From Paenibacillus terricola (GTDB lineage: Bacteria > Bacillota > Bacilli > Paenibacillales > Paenibacillaceae): a stretch of DNA of 64,000 nucleotides. Where the stretch lies: positions 310,001 through 374,000 of the forward strand of contig NZ_JACXZA010000002.1 of the NCBI RefSeq assembly GCF_014779765.1, written 5' to 3'. The position numbers and the translations under genes are program-made. Each line of letters starts with the position of its first letter. The stretch's first letter is position 1. Under the pieces are notes generated by a model. It saw nothing but the letters and a program-made list of their open reading frames with translations. It made no database searches and was not told where the DNA came from. Below, piece after piece: positions 45,307 through 53,159 of this stretch.

Positions 45307-45322
45307 TTTTAGGAGGGCGCGT

Positions 45323-47296
45323 ATGGCCGAGCAATTGGATCTGTTCGCGAAACAAACAGCATCCGCCGAACGGAATTACGACGCGGACGATATTCAAATT
45401 CTCGAAGGGCTGACTGCCGTACGCAAACGGCCTGGTATGTACATCGGCAGCACGAGCAGCTCCGGTTTACATCATCTCGTGTGGGAAATTGTGGATAACG
45501 CAGTTGATGAGCATTTGGCAAAGTTCTGCTCAGCGATTGATGTTACCATACATAAAGACAATGCCATCTCCGTTAAGGATAACGGCAGGGGCATTCCAAC
45601 CGGGATGCACAAGAGCGGTATTCCAACGCCGCAGGTCGTTTTCACGATGCTTCACGCAGGCGGCAAATTCGGCGGCGGAGGATATAAGAAATCCGGCGGT
45701 TTGCACGGCGTTGGCGCTTCGGTAACGAATGCATTGTCCGAGTGGCTGGAAGTCGAAATTTATCGAGACGGCAAAGTCCACAAGCAGCGGTTCGAATATT
45801 GGGTCGACGGGAACGGTAAAGAGCATGTAGGCGAGCCATCGACTGGGCTTGAAGTCATCGGCAATACGAACCGGACAGGCACGAAGGTTACGTTTAAGCC
45901 AGACGGCCGCGTATTCCAGAACGGTACGACGATTAACTTCGATACGCTTGCTGAGCGTTTGCAGGAGATCGCGTTCTTGAACTCTGGTTTGAAAGTGACG
46001 CTCAAGGATGAGCGCAACGGCAATGAGCTTGTATTCCACTATGAGGGCGGAGCGAAGCAGTTTGTCCAGTTCTTGAACGAGGACAAGACCGTACTGCACG
46101 AAGCCGTTCATTTTGCTGCGGAGAAGGACGAAATCGAAGTCGAAGTGGCGCTCCAATACAATGACGGCTACACAGAGACGATTGCATCATTCGTTAACTC
46201 GATCCCGACGCGCGGCGGCGGCACGCATGAGACCGGCTTTAAGACGGCGTATACACGGATTATGAACGATTATGCCCGTAAGAACGGCTTGCTCAAAGAG
46301 AAGGATAAGAACCTCGAGGGCAACGATCTTCGCGAAGGCATGATGTCCGTTATCAATATTAAGATGTCTGAGGTTGAGTTCGTCGGTCAGACGAAAGATC
46401 AGCTCGGCAGCGCATCGGCACGGAGTGCTGTAGATGCAGTTGTAGCGGACAAAATGGCGGTTTTCCTCGAGGAAAACCCGCAGACTGCACAAATGCTCAT
46501 GAAGAAAGCGATTCAAGCGTCCAAAGCGCGCGAAGCGGCGCGTAAAGCACGTGAGGAGATTCGCTCCGGCAAGAAGAAGAGCGAAAGCTCGAACTTAGGC
46601 GGCAAGCTCACACCTGCACAGTCGAAGGACACCTCACGCAATGAATTGTTCATCGTCGAAGGGGATTCGGCGGGCGGCTCTGCCAAGCAAGGACGCGACT
46701 CGAAGCATCAGGCGATTCTGCCGCTGAAGGGCAAGCCGATGAATCCAGAGAAAGCGAAGCTACTCGACATTCTGAAGAACGACGAGTATAAGGCGATCAT
46801 TTCGGCGGTTGGTGCCGGCGTTGGCTCGGAATTCGATGATACGGAATGCAACTACAACAAAATCATCATCATGACCGATGCCGATACGGACGGCGCGCAC
46901 ATTCAAGTGCTGCTCCTGACGTTCTTCTATCGGTACATGAAGCCGTTGATTGATGCAGGCAAGGTGTTTATCGCTCAGCCGCCGTTGTACAAGTTAACCC
47001 GTAAATCCGGAAAACTGGAGACGGTGCGATATGCATGGACGGATGAGCAGCTCCAGAATTACTTGAAGGAATTCGGTAAAAATTACGAGCTTCAGCGTTA
47101 CAAAGGTCTAGGCGAGATGAACCCGGAGCAGCTGTGGGAGACAACGATGGACCCCGAAACACGTACGCTGCTGCAGGTACAGATCGAAGACGCTGCGAAG
47201 GCGGAACGGCGCGTGTCAACGCTAATGGGCGACAAGGTCGATCCGCGGAAACGGTGGATTATCGACAACGTCGATTTTACCGAATTCGAAGAGTAG
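45323..47296 (+). CDS. parE: DNA topoisomerase IV subunit B
   Basis: 657 residues, GHKL ATPase of type IIA topoisomerases: WEIVDNAVDEH (Glu base/Asn-Asp motif), DNGRGIPTGMH, GGLHGVGASV as the ATP lid, then a TOPRIM domain with IVEGDSAGGSA and MTDADTDGAHI. Length and the GGKFGGGGYKKSGG form fit Firmicute ParE rather than GyrB, and parC follows. It powers decatenation of daughter chromosomes. AGGAGG lies 6 nt before ATG 45323, directly after the repeat array, so translation may be affected by the array. Confidence 0.93.
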   Translation: MAEQLDLFAKQTASAERNYDADDIQILEGLTAVRKRPGMYIGSTSSSGLHHLVWEIVDNAVDEHLAKFCSAIDVTIHKDNAISVKDNGRGIPTGMHKSGIPTPQVVFTMLHAGGKFGGGGYKKSGGLHGVGASVTNALSEWLEVEIYRDGKVHKQRFEYWVDGNGKEHVGEPSTGLEVIGNTNRTGTKVTFKPDGRVFQNGTTINFDTLAERLQEIAFLNSGLKVTLKDERNGNELVFHYEGGAKQFVQFLNEDKTVLHEAVHFAAEKDEIEVEVALQYNDGYTETIASFVNSIPTRGGGTHETGFKTAYTRIMNDYARKNGLLKEKDKNLEGNDLREGMMSVINIKMSEVEFVGQTKDQLGSASARSAVDAVVADKMAVFLEENPQTAQMLMKKAIQASKAREAARKAREEIRSGKKKSESSNLGGKLTPAQSKDTSRNELFIVEGDSAGGSAKQGRDSKHQAILPLKGKPMNPEKAKLLDILKNDEYKAIISAVGAGVGSEFDDTECNYNKIIIMTDADTDGAHIQVLLLTFFYRYMKPLIDAGKVFIAQPPLYKLTRKSGKLETVRYAWTDEQLQNYLKEFGKNYELQRYKGLGEMNPEQLWETTMDPETRTLLQVQIEDAAKAERRVSTLMGDKVDPRKRWIIDNVDFTEFEE

Positions 47297-47308
47297 GGGG
47301 AGAGCGTA

Positions 47309-49759
47309 ATGGGTATGCTGGAACAGTTTCTGCCAGCGTTTCTCGAAGAAGTTGTAGGCGATCGGTTCGGCCGATATTCCAAATATATTATTCAAGATCG
47401 CGCCATTCCTGATGTTCGCGACGGCTTAAAGCCGGTACAGCGCCGTATTCTGTATGCGATGTACGATGCGGGCAATACGCCGGACAAGCCTTACCGCAAG
47501 TCGGCGAAGACGGTCGGCGACGTTATGGGTAACTATCATCCACACGGGGACTCATCCATTTATGAAGGTATGGTAAGGATGGCGCAGCCATGGAAGATGG
47601 GCCATCCTTTGATTGACGGTCATGGCAACTGGGGCTCGCAGGACGATGACCCGGCAGCAGCAATGCGTTATACCGAGGCAAGATTATCATCCATTGCGAT
47701 GGAGCTGCTTCGTGATATAGATAAGCGGACAGTGCCGTTCAAGGACAACTTCGACAATACGACAAAGGAGCCCGTTGTCCTGCCGTCGCGTTATCCCAAT
47801 TTGCTCGTGAATGGCGTCAGCGGCATCTCAGCAGGATTTGCAACGGAAATCCCGCCGCATAACTTGCGTGAAGTGATTGACGCTTGCTTCGCTCTCATGG
47901 CGAATCCGTCGATGTCGATTGAAGAGTTGATGTCTATCGTACGAGGTCCGGATTTCCCGACAGGCGGTACAATCATGGGTGCCGAAGGCATCCGCGAAGC
48001 GTATACAACGGGCAAAGGACGCATCTATAACCGTTCGAAGACGGAGATTGAAGATGTTCGCGGCGGTAAGCAGCAGATCGTTATTACGGAAATTCCTTAT
48101 CAGGTTGTGAAAGCGAGACTCGTGACGGCGATGGAGAACATTCGCCTCGAGAAGAAGGTTGAAGGGATCGCAGAGGTACGGGATGAGAGCGGACGCAATG
48201 GTCTGCGTATCGTAATCGAACTGAAGAAAGATGCCGACGCGCAAGGAATTCTTGCTTACCTCTTCAAGAAGACGGATCTTCAAGTGACGTACAACTTCAA
48301 CATGGTTGCGATCGTTAACAAAGCGCCAAGACAGCTCGGACTGAAAGAAATGCTTGCGGCGTACATCGATCACCAGAAAGAAGTCGTTACGAACCGCACG
48401 AAGTTCGAGCTGGAGAAAGCAGAAGATCGCGCTCACGTCCTCGAAGGACTCGTAAAGGCACTTAATCTGCTCGATGAGATTATCGCCACGATCAAGGCGT
48501 CCAAGAATCGTCAAGATGCGCAGAATAACCTCGTATCCAAGTTTCTGTTCTCGGAACGTCAAGCAGATGCGATTCTGACGTTGCAGCTGTATCGTCTGAC
48601 GAACCTAGAGATTACGCAGCTCGAGAAAGAACTGCTTGAAACGCAGAAGCGTATTGCTTACTTGCGCAGCATTCTAGAGAGCGAGAAGAAGCTGATTAGC
48701 GTCATTCGCGAAGAAATGCTCGAGATTCGGACCAAATTCGGTATTGACCGTCGATCCGACATTCGCGAAGAGGTTGAAGAACTGAAGGTTAACCTAGAGG
48801 TTATGGTTCAGTCTGAGGACGTACTGCTTACGCTCAGCCGCGATGGTTATATTAAACGCACATCGATGCTGTCCTATACGCGTTCAGGCGGCGAGCTGGA
48901 CAACGCAGGGGTGAAGGACGGAGACGTTATCCGTCATTTGCTCAGCGTGAACACGATCGATACGCTGCTTCTGTTCACGAAGAAAGGGCAATATTTCGTA
49001 CTGCCCGTCCATCAAGTGCCTGAGTTCAAATGGAAAGATAACGGTACCGCAGTTGTCAATATCGTACCGCTTCCGAAGGACGATGCGATTGTGGGCATCG
49101 TGACGATACGTGACTTTGAGCAAATCGCTGCAAACGCTTCGCTTCTGTTCGTGACGAAACGCGGCCAAGTGAAGCGGACAGAGCTGAAGGAATATAAGTC
49201 GAATCGTTCGACTGCTATTGCTGCAGCCAAAGTGGCAGAAGGCGATGAGATTATCGCTGTGCTGGAGAGCACAGGTACTAGCGAGCTTCTGCTTGTCAGC
49301 AAACAAGGGATGGCAATTCGGTTCGCAGAGAGCGAAGTTAATCCGATGGGCCGTGTTGCAGCAGGCGTACGGGGTATGCAGCTGAAGGATGATGATGAGC
49401 TGATTGGCTGTGCACTTGTGGCAGATGATGAGGGAGAAGTGCTTGTCCTGTCCGATCTCGGCTATGGCAAACGATCGCTGCTGGCAGAATATCCGATCCA
49501 AGGCCGCGGAGGCAAAGGGATAGCGACGTTCGAGTTCAAAGAAGGCAAGCGGGTTAAACCGAATGGCAACGGCCTTGTAGGTGCCATTTACTGCCGTCAG
49601 GAGAAGGTGCTCGTTGTACTGGCGGCGAGCGGCGCATCTTGGATGCTGTCGACGGATAAGACGCCGCTCGATGAGCGCAGATCGATTGGTAAACCGCTCG
49701 TCGCGCCAGAGAAGAATGATTCGATTGTAGAGATTTATACACGCAGCATCACGATCTAG
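47309..49759 (+). CDS. parC: DNA topoisomerase IV subunit A
   Basis: 816 residues: winged-helix breakage-reunion domain with the quinolone region [15 protein letters not shown] and catalytic Tyr in [10 protein letters not shown], tower and coiled coil (about 340-480), and a C-terminal beta-pinwheel. A GyrA-box-like GRGGKG occurs near residue 740, one residue off the GyrA form QRRGGKG. The serine in the quinolone region is the usual sensitive form. It begins 12 nt after parE behind GGGGGAGAG. Confidence 0.93.
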   Translation: MGMLEQFLPAFLEEVVGDRFGRYSKYIIQDRAIPDVRDGLKPVQRRILYAMYDAGNTPDKPYRKSAKTVGDVMGNYHPHGDSSIYEGMVRMAQPWKMGHPLIDGHGNWGSQDDDPAAAMRYTEARLSSIAMELLRDIDKRTVPFKDNFDNTTKEPVVLPSRYPNLLVNGVSGISAGFATEIPPHNLREVIDACFALMANPSMSIEELMSIVRGPDFPTGGTIMGAEGIREAYTTGKGRIYNRSKTEIEDVRGGKQQIVITEIPYQVVKARLVTAMENIRLEKKVEGIAEVRDESGRNGLRIVIELKKDADAQGILAYLFKKTDLQVTYNFNMVAIVNKAPRQLGLKEMLAAYIDHQKEVVTNRTKFELEKAEDRAHVLEGLVKALNLLDEIIATIKASKNRQDAQNNLVSKFLFSERQADAILTLQLYRLTNLEITQLEKELLETQKRIAYLRSILESEKKLISVIREEMLEIRTKFGIDRRSDIREEVEELKVNLEVMVQSEDVLLTLSRDGYIKRTSMLSYTRSGGELDNAGVKDGDVIRHLLSVNTIDTLLLFTKKGQYFVLPVHQVPEFKWKDNGTAVVNIVPLPKDDAIVGIVTIRDFEQIAANASLLFVTKRGQVKRTELKEYKSNRSTAIAAAKVAEGDEIIAVLESTGTSELLLVSKQGMAIRFAESEVNPMGRVAAGVRGMQLKDDDELIGCALVADDEGEVLVLSDLGYGKRSLLAEYPIQGRGGKGIATFEFKEGKRVKPNGNGLVGAIYCRQEKVLVVLAASGASWMLSTDKTPLDERRSIGKPLVAPEKNDSIVEIYTRSITI

Positions 49760-49769
49760 ACATTAGTTG

Positions 49770-49937
49770 TTAATCATAAGGTGTATGGGGCGGCTCCAGC
49801 CGCTCCATCATTTGTACGAGCGCTTCCAAAAGGACCCACAATGGCACCGGTTCATCCGGCTTATTCAGCCATTGTGGGTCTTTCAATATGCCGTATGCGC
49901 GGACCTTTCTCAACACTTCCGCTTTCCGGTCATCCAT
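49770..49937 (-). CDS. Small 55-residue protein of unknown function
   Basis: A short gene on the minus strand, converging on parC. AAGGAGG sits 10 nt before ATG 49937. The product begins MDDRKAEVLRKVRAYG and ends ERLEPPHTPYD, with a hydrophobic/amphipathic helix VPLWVLLEALVQMMERL. It is soluble, slightly acidic and has no cysteine. I recognise no family. Its coding sequence contains a 13-bp inverted repeat (GACCCACAATGGC at 49833-49845 and its complement at 49868-49880). It fills an otherwise gene-free 400-bp gap. Confidence 0.6.
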   Translation of the reverse strand: MDDRKAEVLRKVRAYGILKDPQWLNKPDEPVPLWVLLEALVQMMERLEPPHTPYD

Positions 49938-50066
49938 TGCAAATCAACCTCCTTCGCACTCGTACAAGCTCTATTGGCAACAACGCCAATAATCCGCATT
50001 CGAGCCGCCATTCGCGAATCCTCGCCACATTGTATGTCTAACGCTGTCAATTTGTTCACGGCTGGC

Positions 50067-50131
50067 GTCGATTAATGGCGCAAATTATTAAGTTGATTAA
50101 CCTTTTAATCGACATTTTCAAATGGTATAAT
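50067..50131 (+). promoter_or_regulatory. marR promoter with repeated GTYGATTAA operator words
   Basis: GTCGATTAA (50067-50075), GTTGATTAA (50092-50100) and the inverted TTAATCGAC (50105-50113) cluster just upstream of a perfect -10 TATAAT (50126-50131). The last two form a dyad overlapping the likely -35 region (TTTTAA, 50103-50108). This is the normal layout for an autorepressing MarR protein. Confidence 0.6.
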
Positions 50132-50172
50132 GAGGAATAGCAGGAATACGGACAGGAAGCGGGGTTAAGTCG

Positions 50173-50607
50173 ATGATTTCAGAAGATTTTGCTCGATTGT
50201 GGATGAAGCTGACGAAAGAGTGGAAGTCGCATTTGGAAGAGGCGCTGGCGCCAAGCCTGACGGAAGGACAGCTGAATGTACTAGAATTGCTGCAACGCTA
50301 TCAGCCGATGAAACCGTCGGATTTGCTGCAATATTTGGAAACAACTCCTGCAGCGATTACGACGTTGCTGGATCGAATGGAACGCGGCGGGTTAATCATC
50401 CGCAATAGGGATGAGTCGGATCGCCGAATTGTATGGGTGACGATGTCAGATAAAGGCGTGGAAGAAGCTAACCGAGGCATAGAGATTCGTTCGACTTATA
50501 TTCAGTCAGCGTTGGATCGCATCTCTACGCACAACCAGCAACTGCTGGTCTATTTACTGGGTAAAGTTACGAATGGCACTGCAGAACCGATCAGCCGCTC
50601 GTCGTAG
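50173..50607 (+). CDS. MarR-family transcriptional regulator
   Basis: 144 residues with a winged helix: MKPSDLLQYLETTPAAITTLLDRMERGGLI, then the wing RDESDRRIVWVTMSDKG, framed by dimerisation helices. No conserved sensing cysteine is present, so an OhrR-type peroxide sensor is unlikely. Start ATG 50173 behind GCGGGG. The neighbours (small ORF, rluA-like gene) give no target; the dyad in its own promoter suggests autoregulation. Confidence 0.88.
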   Translation: MISEDFARLWMKLTKEWKSHLEEALAPSLTEGQLNVLELLQRYQPMKPSDLLQYLETTPAAITTLLDRMERGGLIIRNRDESDRRIVWVTMSDKGVEEANRGIEIRSTYIQSALDRISTHNQQLLVYLLGKVTNGTAEPISRSS

Positions 50608-50639
50608 CGCTTTAGAGCAGCGAGTCTATAGCCTAATAA

Positions 50640-50716
50640 GAAGCACCCTCTATCCGAACTCCGAAGAGGCGCACGATTGCGTCCTGTCAGGAAATTCGGT
50701 AGAGGGTGCTTTATTT
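50640..50716. terminator. Long branched inverted repeat between marR and the rluA-like gene
   Basis: AAGCACCCTCTATCCGAA (50641-50658) pairs with TTCGGTAGAGGGTGCTT (50695-50711), one bulged base. The enclosed 36 nt holds a second hairpin, AGGCGCA-CGAT-TGCGTCCT. TATTTATT follows on the plus side. It probably terminates both converging genes. Confidence 0.75.
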
Positions 50717-50729
50717 ATTGCTAGCTATG

Positions 50730-51491
50730 TTATACGTCGAATCGATGCGCTGCCCGTTCAAGATCCGCAAGCTGCCATCGTGACCATTCAGCCGCCTGCT
50801 GCGGAGGAATGGAGCGGAAGGTCAACCACTCCTTCGAGATCGGATGAGGGAAGGAGACGGAGCTGGACCAGAGCGCTACAGTGCCGTGCGTGGCCGAACG
50901 CTGGCCAGATGCTGCACCGTACTTGGCATCGCCATACAATGGACAGCCGATAGCTGACATCTGCGCACGAATCTGATGCGACCGTCCTGTGTGCAGCTTA
51001 ACGGCTACGAGCGAGAAACCGCCAGATGAAGCGATGACTACGTAATCAAGCACTGCTTCCTTCGCGTCAGCAACGGGGCGGTCGAATACGTCCGAGACGT
51101 TGCGCTTGCTGTCCTTGCGCATCCAATGCTTCAGCGTCGCTAGTGGTTGCTTAGGCGTGCCGTGGACGACTGCGATGTACGTTTTGCCGAACTCACGGGT
51201 ACGTACCGTATCCGACAGGCGAGAAGCCGCCTTAGACGTCTTGGCGAACATCATCGCGCCTCCAACCGGGCGATCAAGCCGATGGACCAAGCCAAGGAAT
51301 ACATTGCCCGGCTTGTTATGGCGAATCTTCAGATCTTCCTTAAGCAGCGTCAGCATATCAGGATCGCCGGATTCGTCTTCTTGAGACGGGGTACCTGGTG
51401 GTTTGACAACGACCAATACATGATTGTCCTCGAACAGGACAGGTATCGGAGAGCGCCGAGATTGGTTAGGCTCAGCGGAAGTGCCGGCCAT
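50730..51491 (-). CDS. RluA-family pseudouridine synthase
   Basis: 253 residues; isomerises uridines in rRNA or tRNA. It has LVHRLDRPVGG with the catalytic Asp near residue 80, and the RluA motifs KTYIAVV and GRSHQIRAQM. No S4 RNA-binding domain precedes the catalytic domain, so it is a short RluA/TruC-like form. ATG 51491 overlaps the upstream gene's stop (TAATG). Target site unknown. Confidence 0.9.
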   Translation of the reverse strand: MAGTSAEPNQSRRSPIPVLFEDNHVLVVVKPPGTPSQEDESGDPDMLTLLKEDLKIRHNKPGNVFLGLVHRLDRPVGGAMMFAKTSKAASRLSDTVRTREFGKTYIAVVHGTPKQPLATLKHWMRKDSKRNVSDVFDRPVADAKEAVLDYVVIASSGGFSLVAVKLHTGRSHQIRAQMSAIGCPLYGDAKYGAASGQRSATHGTVALWSSSVSFPHPISKEWLTFRSIPPQQAAEWSRWQLADLERAAHRFDV

Positions 51492-52360
51492 TATTCGCCC
51501 GACTCCCAACGTCCGAGAATGCCGCATGGCAGGTTCATGCCGGATTTGGTAATGGGCAGACCGATTTCGCCGCAATGAATTTGACCGCCAAACTTGCGTC
51601 CAACCGTCATCTTCAGAATGTTGTGCAAGACAGTTGGCGAAATGCCAGTCGTGTAGGAGTTAATCAGGATGAAGAGCGGCTTGTCCGATAGAATCGACAT
51701 GCACAGCTCAACGAACGGATACAGGTTCTCCTCAAGCTTCCAAGTCTCGCCATTCGTACCGCGGCCATAAGAAGGCGGGTCCATAATAATGGCGTCATAT
51801 TGACGCTCACGGCGCTGCTCACGCTGTACGAATTTGAACACATCATCCGTAATATAACGAATTGGAGCATTCTGTAGACCGGACAGTTCGGCATTTTCTT
51901 TGCACCACTGCACCATGCCCTTGGCTGCGTCTACGTGACAAACTTCAGCGCCTGCGGCAGCAGCTGCAACCGTTGCTCCACCCGTATAACCGAACAGGTT
52001 CAACACACGAATCGGGCGATTCGCGCTCCGAATGCGTTCCATGATCCAGTCCCAGTTCACTGCTTGCTCAGGGAACAAGCCTGTATGCTTGAAGTTTGTC
52101 GGACGAATGTGGAAGGAGAGGGGGCCATAGGAGATCGTCCAGCGCTCTGGCAGCTTCGTGCGGAATTCCCATTGTCCGCCGCCAGAGTTGCTGCGATGGT
52201 AATGACCGTCTGATGTTTTCCACAAACCTGTCTCATCGACGATTGGCCAAATAATCTGTGGATCTGGGCGCCGAAGGGAGTATTGGCCCCAGCGTTCGAG
52301 CTTATCTCCATTTCCCGTATCAATAACTTCGTAATCTTTCCAATTGCTAGCGATATACAT
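51491..52360 (-). CDS. Class I SAM-dependent rRNA methyltransferase (RlmI/RlmK-like)
   Basis: 289 residues. The SAM-binding Rossmann motif is LNLFGYTGGATVAAAAAGA, and the catalytic motif is MDPPSYGRG, as in RlmI/RlmK-type rRNA methyltransferases. There is no N-terminal PUA domain. The preferred start ATG 52360 lies 14 nt inside the end of the response regulator gene; upstream in-frame codons run through that gene's coding sequence. It shares a transcript with the rluA-like gene, so both probably modify rRNA. Confidence 0.85.
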   Translation of the reverse strand: MYIASNWKDYEVIDTGNGDKLERWGQYSLRRPDPQIIWPIVDETGLWKTSDGHYHRSNSGGGQWEFRTKLPERWTISYGPLSFHIRPTNFKHTGLFPEQAVNWDWIMERIRSANRPIRVLNLFGYTGGATVAAAAAGAEVCHVDAAKGMVQWCKENAELSGLQNAPIRYITDDVFKFVQREQRRERQYDAIIMDPPSYGRGTNGETWKLEENLYPFVELCMSILSDKPLFILINSYTTGISPTVLHNILKMTVGRKFGGQIHCGEIGLPITKSGMNLPCGILGRWESGE

Positions 52361-53078
52361 TCTGTAAGTCAGTTCCTTCCTCGGTATTGAATTTATAGCC
52401 GACGCCACGCATCGTGACAATCCAGCGTGGATTCGCTGGATCAGGCTCAATCTTCTTGCGAAGATTGCTCATATGAACCATCAGCGTTCTCGTATCGCCG
52501 ATACTCTCGACGCCCCATACTGCTTCATAGAGCGTTGCTAGATGAAAGGCACGATTAGGCTGTTTGGCAAGCAGAGATAGCAGTTCAAACTCTTTGACAG
52601 ATAATGCAACGTATTGATTATGTACGCGAACCGTTCGAGCGGTCAGATCAATTACCAGACCATCGAAGATAAGCAGATTCCGATCATTCCCGCCATGGTG
52701 ATGCGTGTTAAGCGTTTGGCGACGCAGATGAGCCTTAATTCGAGCAACCAGCTGTCCTGGGCTGAAAGGCTTCGTAATATAGTCGTCACCGCCCGCTGCC
52801 AAACCTTTAATGACATCCTGATCATCGCTCTTCGCGCTTACGAACAAAATCGGCACATCGATAATTTGGCGGATTTGTTGACAAACATCGAGTCCGTTCA
52901 ATTGCTTGAGCAGCACGTCCAGCAGAATAAGATCAGGCTGAACCTCCACGATCATTCGTAGTGCATCCGTCCCATTATCTGCAGCATATACGCTGTATCC
53001 TTCGCGCTGGAGATAGAGCGTAATGAGCTCAATGATTTCGGGTTCGTCATCTACGACCAAAATTTTGCTCACATTCAT
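52347..53078 (-). CDS. OmpR/PhoB-family response regulator
   Basis: 243 residues: a receiver domain with acidic pocket DDE (10-12), phosphorylation site D54 in LILLDVLL and conserved Lys in ITKPF, then a C-terminal winged helix (about 140-235; LSVKEFELLSLLAKQPNRAF, then RGVGYKF). AAGGAGG lies 7 nt before ATG 53078. It is transcribed away from the sensor kinase gene and towards two RNA-modification genes, with which it overlaps. The kinase divergent from it is its likely partner. Confidence 0.93.
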   Translation of the reverse strand: MNVSKILVVDDEPEIIELITLYLQREGYSVYAADNGTDALRMIVEVQPDLILLDVLLKQLNGLDVCQQIRQIIDVPILFVSAKSDDQDVIKGLAAGGDDYITKPFSPGQLVARIKAHLRRQTLNTHHHGGNDRNLLIFDGLVIDLTARTVRVHNQYVALSVKEFELLSLLAKQPNRAFHLATLYEAVWGVESIGDTRTLMVHMSNLRKKIEPDPANPRWIVTMRGVGYKFNTEEGTDLQNVYR

Positions 53079-53159
53079 CTTCCATCCTCCTTGCTTTCTC
53101 GATTATTATAATCGAAGCGGCACAAATGAAGCAATGACATTAGGTCGGTATACCGCAAC

